This document shows, in pieces, positions 36,208 to 49,009 of a stretch of 64,000 nucleotides of DNA. This DNA is from Bilabrum cf. latius (taxonomy: Eukaryota; Bigyra: Bicosoecida; Bigyra; Bicosoecida). Position numbers and translations under genes: made by a program. Position 1 is the first letter of the stretch. Each line of letters begins with the position of its first letter. Under the pieces are notes generated by a model. The model saw only the letters and a list, made by a program, of their open reading frames with translations. It did not search any database and had not been told where the DNA came from. The stretch covers positions 859,301 through 923,300 of the forward strand of contig OZ237761.1 of NCBI GenBank assembly GCA_965178125.1. The letters run 5' to 3'.

Positions 36208-38559
36208 ATGCAAGCATCCTCCTCCAGTTCTAAAGAATCATCAATACTCGACGCAATTGACGACTCGGATACTCGGGCTATCCTTCAGGTGTCTGTGGAT
36301 GACGTGAATCGTGTGCTCGCTTGGCGCACGGCCTTGGAGCAATCGGTAGAAGAATGCACAGCTGAGCAGCCTGAGATGCGACTATATGAAGCGCAGCAAG
36401 CAGATTATATAATTTACAAGCAAAAGCTTTAGGTGTGGAGGGAGAGAAATCCCGGTAAGGTTCAAAATGACAGTGAAATCTACCGAGAGATTCAAAATGA
36501 GGTGTACCCAGAAAAGACGTTTAGCGCTGTCCGGAAGCGATTCCAGCGAATCTAGCAACGATTAACGTGCCCCCTACAGGATTTGTGTTGGCGAACAGAT
36601 TTGCCCTAGTATGTTGAACGGGCACTTGCGAAGCTGGTCATATTGCGAGAGGATGAGAAGGTGCCGTTCACGCTTGAAGGACTGCGCCGAACTGCAACAG
36701 GCCTTCGCAACGACTTTTGTGCTGGTTCACACAAGGATGGGGTGCCACTATCGCGTGTGTGGTCAACCAGATTTCTAAAGGCTCATAAACTGAAGGATTT
36801 GCAAGGTGAAGAGAAGACAATCAATCGTAGCGTGGCGGAGAGCCACACGTGCTTGCTGGACTGGTTTGGCGAAGGAGCAGCAAAACGAGGCCTGGTACTC
36901 AATACTGAGCTTGGCGTCGTCGTGTCAGGGACGTGCATTTATCACGAACGATTGTAGTTAAACATAGATGAGACTGTGATCATACTGCATGCCCAGCCAG
37001 GGTAGGGCGCAAGGGTTGACGGGGCGGACCGTCTGGTGGTCAGGGCCGAATCGCCCCGTGCTGCGCTTCGCGCGACGCATTTTTCCAATACAAACGTATC
37101 ATTCGTTCCTGTTGTATCAGCGAAGGATGGAATTGTTGCTGGCCTTCTCGTTTTCCGCTACGATGGCAAGTCTCAAAAGGTCAAACGCGAGATCCAGCGC
37201 GAGCAGGAATATGTGGCAGCCCGGTTGCAACGTGCGCAAGCCCAGCGCGATGCGGGCAAGCTCGACGACGACGGCCTGAAGGCGGAGCTCGAGGATATTC
37301 TAGCTGAGGTAAGGCTATCTGGGAATGTTGTGGACCCCTCGTCTGTCCAGAAACTCTTCTTGGTGCTAGCCAAGACGGACATCGAGCTCCTCGACATCAT
37401 CGTGTTCTGTGCGACCCCCTCCGGCTACAGCAACGTCGGGTCCTTGTCCCTGCTGCTTCCAAAGATCGTGGAGTACGCAGCTAGAGTGCGAAGGGAAGAG
37501 AGGCTCCCTCCCACAGCTAGAGTACTGCTCACGATGGACAACCACTCGACGCATGACCAGCGGAGCCTCAGGAAGTTCTGCGCTGCCAACAACATCGACA
37601 TCGAGCTCCTCCTTCCAATGAGCACCCACTTCCTGCAGCCCCTGGACGTCGCGTGCATGTCGTCCTTCAAAGCAGAGCTTCGTGGTGTTAAGAAAGACTT
37701 CTGTGTCTATCTGAGCTAGCTTCATTTCATGGAAGCATTCATGGCGTCTGCCCCGGAGGCGAAGAAGTCGGCACTAGCGAAGGCGTCGTGTGACGCGATC
37801 GGGGAGGAGTGGATCGCACCGCTGGTCTTGACCTGTGCAAGCCACAGCTTTCGAGCTTCGAATGCTGCTAGTGGATTCAAGAAGTGCGGACTTCTCCCGT
37901 TCAACCCTTCCGTTGTAGTTGACATGGACAAAGTCAAGCAGCACAGGGCCACGCTACAGAGGGCCCGGGAGGGGGCCAGTGGTAGTGAGCTGTCAGACGT
38001 AGCCAAAATACTGGAGAGTATCCCGACAGAGTCAGGATCTTTCGTGAAGAGTACTACGGCTGCCAGTGGAGCAGGCGCATCTGAGCCGTAGTCATCATCC
38101 TCGTCTGCTGTGCTTGGGCCTGCCACGGCTGACAACCTCGGGGGACTGGCGAGCGCACAGCGCGTGGTGAGCGCCCATGATGCCCTGGCGAAGAGACGCC
38201 CCAACACGGCTGCATTCCTGAGATTAGCAGGTTTGGGGCTTCAAGCAAAGATTGAAAGCGCAGCTCGGGCACAACAATCTCAGAAAAGGCGACCAAGGCT
38301 GAAGGGGCTGCAAGGCAACCGTGGGGCCATCGGGCCCCGGGGGGGCGGGGGTGACGCCGCTTAGCTGCGGAAAAATCAGATGCGCGACCGCCCACTCTAG
38401 GATCAGTCCACAGATGAGATTATTGAGCAGCTTGAGGAGGCTAGAGTCAACCTGGACGCAATGAGAGCTCAGAATCAGGCCCTCAAGGCCAAGATCGCGA
38501 AGATCTAGGCTGCAAGCAACAAGAGGGCCATGCCAGCTTCAAAGAAGCGTCGAACTTAA
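36208..38559 (+). CDS. DDE-superfamily transposase (pogo/Tigger type)
   Basis: The frame from the ATG at 36208 to TAA at 38557 encodes 783 residues once ten TAG codons are read as sense (36430, 36553, 36607, 36955, 37003, 37717, 38089, 38362, 38398, 38506). There is no TAA or TGA inside. The N-terminal third has helical DNA-binding character (VRKRFQRI; SRVWSTRFLKAHKL, CENP-B/pogo-like). The catalytic triad is visible: first Asp in NIDET (about 36967), second in LLTMDNHSTH (about 37530), third in LQPLDVACMSSFK (about 37640). A basic insert (REQEYVAARLQRAQAQRD) sits between the first two. The C-terminus has a coiled-coil-like EEARVNLDAMRAQNQALKAK and a basic SKKRRT tail. The intact frame and near-identical repeats suggest recent activity. 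Confidence 0.85.
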
Positions 38560-38859
38560 TATTTTTATATATGATTATACTGCTATTATACTGGAAACCT
38601 GAAAAAAAAGTGTGAAATGCGAGATATTTAGGACTTTGAAGTTGGGACAGTTGTGATTTTTACCAGGCGCGATCATGCCGGCCGCCAAGGCCGCCATCTT
38701 TGGTCGGTCATAGCTTGAAGAGAACATGTCGTCCTGAAAATCTGGTTACAGTTTTGAAATCTCCTTGAAAACCTGCTTCATTACCGAAAAGGACAGGGCC
38801 ATAGTTGGACATTATTGCTCCGAATTTTGCGACTGAAGTTGGGAATTTTGCCGTTCAGC

Positions 38860-38891
38860 TTGGGACAGTTATGGTCGCAAGGGGATCCGGA
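38860..38891 (-). repeat. Right terminal inverted repeat
   Basis: Reverse complement of 36106-36137 with a single T/C difference, ending GGGGATCCGGA. Confidence 0.92.
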
Positions 38892-39359
38892 ATCCTTTAT
38901 CAGCAGCACTCCACAGGCCAATATTTTGGTTTCTTCGGGTGATTTCAAGCAAACTCAAGTTGCATTAACTGTTTGCTCCAACTACCAGTGCAGATATATG
39001 CGGGTTTCCCGGAGGCAGGCGTCTGCACTTTGCCGCGTTGAGTTTGTGCGACGTGTCCAGGGCAGAATCCCCAAGTTGCTCATTACCTAGAACGAGCTCA
39101 ATCTGAATCAAGTTAGATATTTTGACGGTGTAGGCTTATGGTCTCACGAAAATTAGTTGTTCCTTTGCTTTCGAGGTCAATCCAATTGCATTGCTGCGTG
39201 ATCGACAACCATTAATCGCAGGCTTTCACCATTGACAGCGTAGTGAGAACCAATAGATTGTATGAACCACTTTCTGCATTGGTACGACCAGTTCGGAGAC
39301 CTTTGGTATCAGCGAGGTGTTGCTCAACTGCCCAAGACTCCAGCTGGCGTTAGCCAGTG

Positions 39360-42300
39360 ATGCAGACCTGGATACAGACCTTCAAGACGTCACTTAAACT
39401 TCGAAATATTGGACGCATGACGTGGCTTGTGCAAAACAAGTTGGGCGACGTGGTTAGCCTGGTTCCCAGCGTTTAGGAGTGTCAGGACGTGGAAAAACAG
39501 TGTTTATTGCTGAAGCACCTCGGGAGGGCCGCTATCGACGCTCCGCACCTCGTGATTAATCTAAAGGATGACTAGGAGCTCTCCGCTCGTGATGTTATGA
39601 GTGCATTCGATCGAAGCACTGGGGATCAAGCAAGGGGTCCCATGACAAACGGCAGCGAGACCTGCTTCGAGATGGCTGCGCCGCTAGCCGAGATTGACGC
39701 CAGTCTTCTTGGCACGGTCCTGGACACCCAACATCGAGGGTTCATTCTGTCCGATGCATATACGAATGGTATTAGAGAGCTTGACCGTGCTATTCAAGGT
39801 GTGCTGAAGGAGTTGCCAGCAGCAACAAGGAGAGCTCGAGAGGAGGCCCTGGCCGATATCGCGGATGGCCGCCCCCCGAAGGGCTACCTCAAGGACGCGC
39901 ACTATTTGGATGTGCCTGACTGCAGCTGGGTTCCACAACTCAGCAAGCGTGCAGAAGAAGTGGAGTTTGAAATCAAGGGCGATTTCAAGGGACCCGACCT
40001 GGAGACTGCCGTGAGGAACCGCATCGCCAGTGCAGCAGACTCAGACGTCAGCTCAATTGTTGCAGCGGTCCGAGATTCGCTTCTGCTGATTGGAGAGGCG
40101 TCAGTTGCTGTGAGCGGCTTCCAAGGATTTATGGATGCACCAATTCTTCCTATCGTGGACGCAAGGTGTGGGTCTCAACGTGAGGGTTGGTTAGACTTGT
40201 TCATCTCAGAATCTCTCACGGCCAACACTTTGGGAGCATCTTCAGTTATGCGTGGCGGTGTGGTCACAGGCTTCAAAGGATGCGGCAAGTCTGAGCTTAT
40301 TTAGAACGTGATCTTTGGAAAGGCACTCATGCGATGGGCACTAGCACCATCGGGCGATAAACCCTCGGGTTCCAAGTCGGCAGCAAGCCTGGCATTCCAT
40401 GCAAGGCTGAGCTCGGTACCGACAATGACCCACGTCGGTATCTACGTCAAGGACCCCACCGGACATATTGGTGACTTGAGGTATGCCAGCCCAGTTGCAT
40501 TAATTGCCGCTGGCCTGACCAAGCTAGGGCTCATAGATGCCGACAGTCCGCCTATATGGGCCATACCAGACGAGCTCACCCCCACCTCCATGGGACGCTG
40601 GCTTTCAGAGCATAACATCCACGTTGCGCTGGCCATCGATGAAGCTCAAAAGGTGCAGATGTCACCCGAAGGATCCGAGGACTGGCATTACCGTGCCATG
40701 GCCCGCAAGTACTGGAATATCCTGGAAGACATGTTGAGGATGCAGGAGGGCAAGCCCACGGTCTTCTTGACCGGCTCCCACAAGAACCTAGCCAAGGAAG
40801 TGTATGGTCCTGTGCGTGGGCACCGGGTGCTACAGGGTGACAAGTTTCTTGTCCGCACACTGCCCAATACGTATTCTGAACCGGAACTGCACCTCATGTT
40901 GCTGCGGTAGCAACCACAAAAACAGCAACCCGACTGCGTCAATCCCAAGCAACTGAATCCCCCGCTCAAATGGCCTTCGGTATCTGCGGCTGATGCGGTT
41001 CTGGCCTTGACGTACTACTTGCGCAAGCGAGATAACTTCAAGATTGGGAAGTGGTGGCACCAGGTTGGGTACCTTATGCAGCCCAGTTTGAAACACCTTG
41101 TGCACTTAATCTAGTCTGGGTTATCGGTTCAGGATGCACGGAATACCAAGGGTGCCTCGGTCGGCAGAATTACTGTCGAAATTGCTCAGAGGCATCTGCA
41201 AGACCATCGGGTGCTTAATGCTGCGAAATTGGCCCGCGAGCGGGTCGTTCGCGCGTATTTGCTGAATGGGGTTCTTGCAAGGAGCCTTGGGGAGCTTGGA
41301 GGGACTAGCGTTAACTTCAAGAATTATGTCAAGGCGATGATGGATCGCAAAACGCTTTTCAGCAGGTTTGCAGTTGCGCTCGTGCGAGCCTCTGCCGCAG
41401 ACTCTGCAAGCGAGCAAGCGATGCTCAACCATGACGATCCTCTCCAAGCCATGCCGCGAGTATCACTGTCCGCCGTCATGGTCTACTTGGAAGAGGTCAG
41501 CAATGAATTGCTCCCGCCAGATCGGGTTGCGTCAGATCGTCAGTATTATGAAGATAAGCTCCATGCTTTGCTGCGAGATTGGCACGACAACCAGTGGGTA
41601 GTGTACTACTCTCCCGAGGAACAGGAGTTCAACGAAATTGAGCCGCAGCTTGGCTCGGGGCATGTGCAGCTGCCCAATCTGGCATACGCAAGAGTAGCCC
41701 TGCAGGTCGATCTCACCCGCCAGGTGACCTCCCGACGGGTGACAACGGAGAAGAGTACGACTTAGTAATCGCCGAGTCTCTACATCGTTATTTCAAGTCC
41801 AAGGTACTGGACAAGGGCCGCCTGCCTTCTTTGCCGAGAGACGTGTAGACTTCGGAGCCTGGGGTGCTGAAGCTATCATGGGATCGAAGTAGTCCGTCTG
41901 CGCCCAACACCAATAGCTTCAGTCGGGCCGCATTGACGGTGGGGGAGTTGGTGGCAATGGAAGTCTGCAGGTGGCCTCGTCCTAGCAATTCTTGGCCTTT
42001 GGTCAACTATTCAAGGAGCTTCCAGACCGATTCGGAGCTGATCTCGCCATGGTTCTGCGGCAGAGAACCAAGGCCAGCCGCTAGAAGCCTATCTATAACG
42101 TGGTTCGTATCCAAGTCAAAGCCGGGTTCTCGCAAAAACCAGTACTTGGCGCTAGCAAATTGAAGAAATTGCTTTGCCAGGATACGCAGGCAGAGGCTCA
42201 CCGGTGGTATTGCAGCTTTTTTGGTGAGGACCCCACCTCTAGCAACGTGGTCATGCACTGACTCCTCATTACTAGCAAGCCTGTGAATGACGCTGTGCAA

Positions 42301-42675
42301 AACCTGGCTAGCCATTTGGAGACGACAAACCCCATATCTGTAGCGATGGGGAGAAAGCAGCGCCCTGGCAGGAAGCCCGAGCCGATCCCGCAGCAGGAGA
42401 ACATGGACGTGATCTACGGAGATGACCTGCCGGAGTTGCTATTCGCCGATGCGCGACTATACTTGGCTAGGAGACGGGTCCTGCTGAGCGAATCTGAAGA
42501 AGATGCACGTGAAGCCTAGTAGGCGCTGCAGCTTGTCCTCAGGGAGGTTTTCGGCGAGCTTGCTCTCGGAATCGCTAGTAAGAAGGCCGGCAACTTGGAT
42601 TCAATCAACCTTGCTGAAGCCCACTGGGAGCAGCGCAAGCTCACCAGTGGTGTTACTAGTTCTGTGGTTCTATGA
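39360..42675 (+). pseudogene. NTPase gene copy A1 (Crinkler/RHS-like), decayed
   Basis: From the ATG at 39360 the frame encodes an N-terminal region, a P-loop (GFKGCGKS near 40270), a Walker B strand (VALAIDEAQK near 40630), a FLTGS sensor-like segment, and the conserved LARSLGELGGTSVNF region. TAG codons at 39474, 39573, 40302, 40908 and 41112 are in frame. Near 41730 the copy lacks 31 bp relative to the B copy, shifting the frame into a TAA at 41766. The continuation in the next frame carries a TGA at 42259 where B has CGA, and ends at TGA 42673. It is therefore a pseudogene unless an unseen intron corrects it. Family assignment is by motif order and is inference. Confidence 0.75.
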
Positions 42676-42699
42676 ATCATGATCCGCCGCAAGGGATTC

Positions 42700-42961
42700 T
42701 TCTTCCTATCGTGGACGCAAGGTGTGGGTCTCAACGTGAGTTTTGGTTGGACGTGTTTCTCAAGGAAGCATTCGCGACCACAACTTTCGGGTCATCTGTA
42801 ATGCGTGGCGGTGTGGTCACAGGCTTCAAAGGATACGGTAAGTCCTAGCCGATACGGAATGTTATCTTTGGAAAGGCACTCATGCGTTGGGCACTTGAAC
42901 ACTCGGGAGAGCCATCTATGGATTCGCTTCGAAGGGCGAGCTCGAAACCCAACGTGACCCA
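42700..42961 (+). pseudogene. Fragment of B-type NTPase gene (unit 1)
   Basis: This stretch matches the B gene around 49796-50053, covering the P-loop region (GFKGYGKS), and is cut at both sides. It joins the A1 3' end on the left and the UTP13 fragment on the right. Confidence 0.85.
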
Positions 42962-42973
42962 AGCAACATCTCT

Positions 42974-43673
42974 GCTGACTGCGAGGCCTCGGAGCTGGCG
43001 CACTCGAAGGGTGTGTCAATGCCGTGGCAGTGTCTCCAAATGACAGAGTACTGGCAGTTGCATCCCAGGACAAGACTGTGTCTGTCTGGGATGCAGGTGT
43101 ACCATCCACATCGAACCCGAAGGCAGGAGGCCTCGCGCGCGTAGGTGTGCTCAAGGGCCATCGAAGGGGTGTGTGGTGCTGCGAGTTCAGCCCAATTGAA
43201 CAGATCGTCGTGACTGGGTCGTCAGACAAGACGATCCGATGCTGGAACGCGCGCACTATGCAGTGCATGCGGACTCTGGAGGGGCATGGAGCATCTGTTC
43301 TCCAGGTCCGGTTCTGCAATGGAGGCAAGGACCTCGTGTCGGCGGCAGCTGTCGGCATACTCAAGGTGTGGAGCATGCAGGCAGCAGCGTGCAAGTTCAC
43401 TGCGGATGCACACGCCGATCGGGTGTGGGCCCTTGCTGTGCCCAAGACCAGGGATGCTGCTGACCAGGGGGAGAGGAGTCGTCGTCTCCGCCTGTGGTCG
43501 CCGTGTCTGGTGGTGCAGATGGAACCATCCGGGTGTGGCGAGACCACACGAGCTAGCTCAAGCAGGAGGCATCGCAGGCCCAGCTCCGCAAGGCTTCAGC
43601 CGGGAGTAGTCTGGCAGCTGCAATGGCTGGGAGGAGATACGCCACTGCCTTTTCACTTGCGCTGGAGCTCGAG
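42974..43673 (+). pseudogene. UTP13 fragment captured in repeat unit 1
   Basis: This is nearly identical to 33807-34505 of the intact UTP13 gene: the last WD repeats and the start of the C-terminal domain. Differences include a 2-bp insertion before the TCAATGCC segment, a one-base deletion in the G-run of the GGGGGGAGAGG segment that shifts the frame, one Asp-to-Val change and a few substitutions. It lacks its own start and ends abruptly in the codons for LELE. Confidence 0.93.
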
Positions 43674-44178
43674 TTTGAAACGTGCACATAGTGTTCGGAT
43701 GTGGTAGATTTCTAAATTCCAGCAGCACTCCACAGGCCAATATTTTGGTTTCTTCGGGTGATTTCAACCAAACTCAAGTTGCATTAACTGTTTGCTCCAA
43801 CTACCAGTGCAGATATATGCGGGTTTCCCGGAGGCAGGCGTCTGCACTTTGCCGCGTTGAGTTTGTGCGACGTGTCCAGGGCAGAATCCCCAAGTTGCTC
43901 ATTACCTAGAACGAGCTCAATCTGAATCAAGTTAGATATTTTGACGGTGTAGGCTTATGGTCTCACGAAAATTAGTTGTTCCTTTGCTTTCGAGGTCAAT
44001 CCAATTGCATTGCTGCGTGATCGACAACCATTAATCGCAGGCTTTCACCATTGACAGCGTAGTGAGAACCAATAGATTGTATGAACCACTTTCTGCATTG
44101 GTACGACCAGTTCGGAGACCTTTGGTATCAGCGAGGTGTTGCTCAACTGCCCAAGACTCCAGCTGGCGTTAGCCAGTG

Positions 44179-47100
44179 ATGCAGACCTGGATACAGACCT
44201 TCAAGACGTCACTTAAACTTCGAAATATTGGACGCATGACGTGGCTTGTGCAAAACAAGTTGGGCGACGTGGTTAGCCTGGTTCCCAGCGTTTAGGAGTG
44301 TCAGGACGTGGAAAAACAGTGTTTATTGCTGAAGCACCTCGGGAGGGCCGCTATCGACGCTCCGCACCTCGTGATTAATCTAAAGGATGACTAGGAGCTC
44401 TCCGCTCGTGATGTTATGAGTGCATTCGATCGAAGCACTGGGGATCAAGCAAGGGGTCCCATGACAAACGGCAGCGAGACCTGCTTCGAGATGGCTGCGC
44501 CGCTAGCCGAGATTGACGCCAGTCTTCTTGGCACGGTCCTGGACACCCAACATCGAGGGTTCATTCTGTCCGATGCATATACGAATGGTATTAGAGAGCT
44601 TGACCGTGCTATTCAAGGTGTGCTGAAGGAGTTGCCAGCAGCAACAAGGAGAGCTCGAGAGGAGGCCCTGGCCGATATCGCGGATGGCCGCCCCCCGAAG
44701 GGCTACCTCAAGGACGCGCACTATTTGGATGTGCCTGACTGCAGCTGGGTTCCACAACTCAGCAAGCGTGCAGAAGAAGTGGAGTTTGAAATCAAGGGCG
44801 ATTTCAAGGGACCCGACCTGGAGACTGCCGTGAGGAACCGCATCGCCAGTGCAGCAGACTCAGACGTCAGCTCAATTGTTGCAGCGGTCCGAGATTCGCT
44901 TCTGCTGATTGGAGAGGCGTCAGTTGCTGTGAGCGGCTTCCAAGGATTTATGGATGCACCAATTCTTCCTATCGTGGACGCAAGGTGTGGGTCTCAACGT
45001 GAGTTTTGGTTAGACTTGTTTCTCAAGGAAGCATTCGCGACCACAACTTTCGGGTCATCTGTAATGCGTGGCGGTGTGGTCACAGGCTTCAAAGGATGCG
45101 GCAAGTCTGAGCTTATTTAGAACGTGATCTTTGGAAAGGCACTCATGCGATGGGCACTAGCACCATCGGGCGATAAACCCTCGGGCGATAAACCCTCGGG
45201 TTCCAAGTCGGCAGCAAGCCTGGCATTCCATGCAAGGCTGAGCTCGGTACCGACAATGACCCACGTCGGTATCTACGTCAAGGACCCCACCGGACATATT
45301 GGTGACTTGAGGTATGCCAGCCCAGTTGCATTAATTGCCGCTGGCCTGACCAAGCTAGGGCTCATAGATGCCGACAGTCCGCCTATATGGGCCATACCAG
45401 ACGAGCTCACCCCCACCTCCATGGGACGCTGGCTTTCAGAGCATAACATCCACGTTGCGCTGGCCATCGATGAAGCTCAAAAGGTGCAGATGTCACCCGA
45501 AGGATCCGAGGACTGGCATTACCGTGCCATGGCCCGCAAGTACTGGAATATCCTGGAAGACATGTTGAGGATGCAGGAGGGCAAGCCCACGGTCTTCTTG
45601 ACCGGCTCCCACAAGAACCTAGCCAAGGAAGTGTATGGTCCTGTGCGTGGGCACCGGGTGCTACAGGGTGACAAGTTTCTTGTCCGCACACTGCCCAATA
45701 CGTATTCTGAACCGGAACTGCACCTCATGTTGCTGCGGTAGCAACCACAAAAACAGCAACCCGACTGCGTCAATCCCAAGCAACTGAATCCCCCGCTCAA
45801 ATGGCCTTCGGTATCTGCGGCTGATGCGGTTCTGGCCTTGACGTACTACTTGCGCAAGCGAGATAACTTCAAGATTGGGAAGTGGTGGCACCAGGTTGGG
45901 TACCTTATGCAGCCCAGTTTGAAACACCTTGTGCACTTAATCTAGTCTGGGTTATCGGTTCAGGATGCACGGAATACCAAGGGTGCCTCGGTCGGCAGAA
46001 TTACTGTCGAAATTGCTCAGAGGCATCTGCAAGACCATCGGGTGCTTAATGCTGCGAAATTGGCCCGCGAGCGGGTCGTTCGCGCGTATTTGCTGAATGG
46101 GGTTCTTGCAAGGAGCCTTGGGGAGCTTGGAGGGACTAGCGTTAACTTCAAGAATTATGTCAAGGCGATGATGGATCGCAAAACGCTTTTCAGCAGGTTT
46201 GCAGTTGCGCTCGTGCGAGCCTCTGCCGCAGACTCTGCAAGCGAGCAAGCGATGCTCAACCATGACGATCCTCTCCAAGCCATGCCGCGAGTATCACTGT
46301 CCGCCGTCATGGTCTACTTGGAAGAGGTCAGCAATGAATTGCTCCCGCCAGATCGGGTTGCGTCAGATCGTCAGTATTATGAAGATAAGCTCCATGCTTT
46401 GCTGCGAGATTGGCACGACAACCAGTGGGTAGTGTACTACTCTCCCGAGGAACAGGAGTTCAACGAAATTGAGCCGCAGCTTGGCTCGGGGCATGTGCAG
46501 CTGCCCAATCTGGCATACGCAAGAGTAGCCCTGCAGGTCGATCTCACCCGCCAGGTGACCTCCCGACGGGTGACAACGGAGAAGAGTACGACTTAGTAAT
46601 CGCCGAGTCTCTACATCGTTATTTCAAGTCCAAGGTACTGGACAAGGGCCGCCTGCCTTCTTTGCCGAGAGACGTGTAGACTTCGGAGCCTGGGGTGCTG
46701 AAGCTATCATGGGATCGAAGTAGTCCGTCTGCGCCCAACACCAATAGCTTCAGTCGGGCCGCATTGACGGTGGGGGAGTTGGTGGCAATGGAAGTCTGCA
46801 GGTGGCCTCGTCCTAGCAATTCTTGGCCTTTGGTCAACTATTCAAGGAGCTTCCAGACCGATTCGGAGCTGATCTCGCCATGGTTCTGCGGCAGAGAACC
46901 AAGGCCAGCCGCTAGAAGCCTATCTATAACGTGGTTCGTATCCAAGTCAAAGCCGGGTTCTCGCAAAAACCAGTACTTGGCGCTAGCAAATTGAAGAAAT
47001 TGCTTTGCCAGGATACGCAGGCAGAGGCTCACCGGTGGTATTGCAGCTTTTTTGGTGAGGACCCCACCTCTAGCAACGTGGTCATGCACTGACTCCTCAT

Positions 47101-47506
47101 TACTAGCAAGCCTGTGAATGACGCTGTGCAAAACCTGGCTAGCCATTTGGAGACGACAAACCCCATATCTGTAGCGATGGGGAGAAAGCAGCGCCCTGGC
47201 AGGAAGCCCGAGCCGATCCCGCAGCAGGAGAACATGGACGTGATCTACGGAGATGACCTGCCGGAGTTGCTATTCGCCGATGCGCGACTATACTTGGCTA
47301 GGAGACGGGTCCTGCTGAGCGAATCTGAAGAAGATGCACGTGAAGCCTAGTAGGCGCTGCAGCTTGTCCTCAGGGAGGTTTTCGGCGAGCTTGCTCTCGG
47401 AATCGCTAGTAAGAAGGCCGGCAACTTGGATTCAATCAACCTTGCTGAAGCCCACTGGGAGCAGCGCAAGCTCACCAGTGGTGTTACTAGTTCTGTGGTT
47501 CTATGA
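44179..47506 (+). pseudogene. NTPase gene copy A2, decayed
   Basis: Copy A2 repeats A1 with the same 31-bp deletion and the same premature TGA (47090), so decay preceded duplication. It differs by five extra residues (GDKPS repeated near 45168) and by a patch around 45000-45070 that is B-like rather than A-like (EFWLDLFLKEAFATTTFGSS instead of the A1 version), indicating gene conversion. Confidence 0.75.
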
Positions 47507-47530
47507 ATCATGATCCGCCGCAAGGGATTC

Positions 47531-47792
47531 TTCTTCCTATCGTGGACGCAAGGTGTGGGTCTCAACGTGAGTTTTGGTTGGACGTGTTTCTCAAGGAAGC
47601 ATTCGCGACCACAACTTTCGGGTCATCTGTAATGCGTGGCGGTGTGGTCACAGGCTTCAAAGGATACGGTAAGTCCTAGCCGATACGGAATGTTATCTTT
47701 GGAAAGGCACTCATGCGTTGGGCACTTGAACACTCGGGAGAGCCATCTATGGATTCGCTTCGAAGGGCGAGCTCGAAACCCAACGTGACCCA
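47531..47792 (+). pseudogene. Fragment of B-type NTPase gene (unit 2)
   Basis: Exact counterpart of 42700-42961, 4831 bp downstream. Confidence 0.85.
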
Positions 47793-47804
47793 AGCAACAT
47801 CTCT

Positions 47805-48504
47805 GCTGACTGCGAGGCCTCGGAGCTGGCGCACTCGAAGGGTGTGTCAATGCCGTGGCAGTGTCTCCAAATGACAGAGTACTGGCAGTTGCATCCCAGG
47901 ACAAGACTGTGTCTGTCTGGGATGCAGGTGTACCATCCACATCGAACCCGAAGGCAGGAGGCCTCGCGCGCGTAGGTGTGCTCAAGGGCCATCGAAGGGG
48001 TGTGTGGTGCTGCGAGTTCAGCCCAATTGAACAGATCGTCGTGACTGGGTCGTCAGACAAGACGATCCGATGCTGGAACGCGCGCACTATGCAGTGCATG
48101 CGGACTCTGGAGGGGCATGGAGCATCTGTTCTCCAGGTCCGGTTCTGCAATGGAGGCAAGGACCTCGTGTCGGCGGCAGCTGTCGGCATACTCAAGGTGT
48201 GGAGCATGCAGGCAGCAGCGTGCAAGTTCACTGCGGATGCACACGCCGATCGGGTGTGGGCCCTTGCTGTGCCCAAGACCAGGGATGCTGCTGACCAGGG
48301 GGAGAGGAGTCGTCGTCTCCGCCTGTGGTCGCCGTGTCTGGTGGTGCAGATGGAACCATCCGGGTGTGGCGAGACCACACGAGCTAGCTCAAGCAGGAGG
48401 CATCGCAGGCCCAGCTCCGCAAGGCTTCAGCCGGGAGTAGTCTGGCAGCTGCAATGGCTGGGAGGAGATACGCCACTGCCTTTTCACTTGCGCTGGAGCT
48501 CGAG
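47805..48504 (+). pseudogene. UTP13 fragment captured in repeat unit 2
   Basis: Second copy of the UTP13 fragment, appearing identical to the one in unit 1 and sharing all its differences from the parent gene. The array therefore duplicated after capture. Confidence 0.93.
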
Positions 48505-49009
48505 TTTGAAACGTGCACATAGTGTTCGGATGTGGTAGATTTCTAAATTCCAGCAGCACTCCACAGGCCAATATTTTGGTTTCTTCGGGTGATTTCAACC
48601 AAACTCAAGTTGCATTAACTGTTTGCTCCAACTACCAGTGCAGATATATGCGGGTTTCCCGGAGGCAGGCGTCTGCACTTTGCCGCGTTGAGTTTGTGCG
48701 ACGTGTCCAGGGCAGAATCCCCAAGTTGCTCATTACCTAGAACGAGCTCAATCTGAATCAAGTTAGATATTTTGACGGTGTAGGCTTATGGTCTCACGAA
48801 AATTAGTTGTTCCTTTGCTTTCGAGGTCAATCCAATTGCATTGCTGCGTGATCGACAACCATTAATCGCAGGCTTTCACCATTGACAGCGTAGTGAGAAC
48901 CAATAGATTGTATGAACCACTTTCTGCATTGGTACGACCAGTTCGGAGACCTTTGGTATCAGCGAGGTGTTGCTCAACTGCCCAAGACTCCAGCTGGCGT
49001 TAGCCAGTG

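Larger units (their letters stand above)
36106..38891 (+). mobile_element. Pogo/Tigger-like (Tc1/mariner superfamily) DNA transposon
   Basis: The element is bounded by 32-bp inverted repeats differing at one base and encloses one long DDE transposase frame. Additional copies of the CTGTCCCAA core occur just inside the ends (near 36145 and 38640), as subterminal sites often do. TA precedes the left end; the right flank is AT rather than a clean TA duplication, so the exact target duplication is unresolved. Its right end lies about 10 bp from the first unit of the tandem array. Confidence 0.85.

Noticed and set aside
38815-39090. 91-codon frame at the start of repeat unit 1
   Set aside because: It begins inside the transposon end and continues into the repeat leader; the corresponding frames in units 2 and 3 begin differently, so it is chance overlap rather than a gene.
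42792-43547. 251-codon minus-strand frame repeated in units 1 and 2
   Set aside because: Antisense of the captured UTP13 fragment; the same minus frame exists opposite the intact gene.
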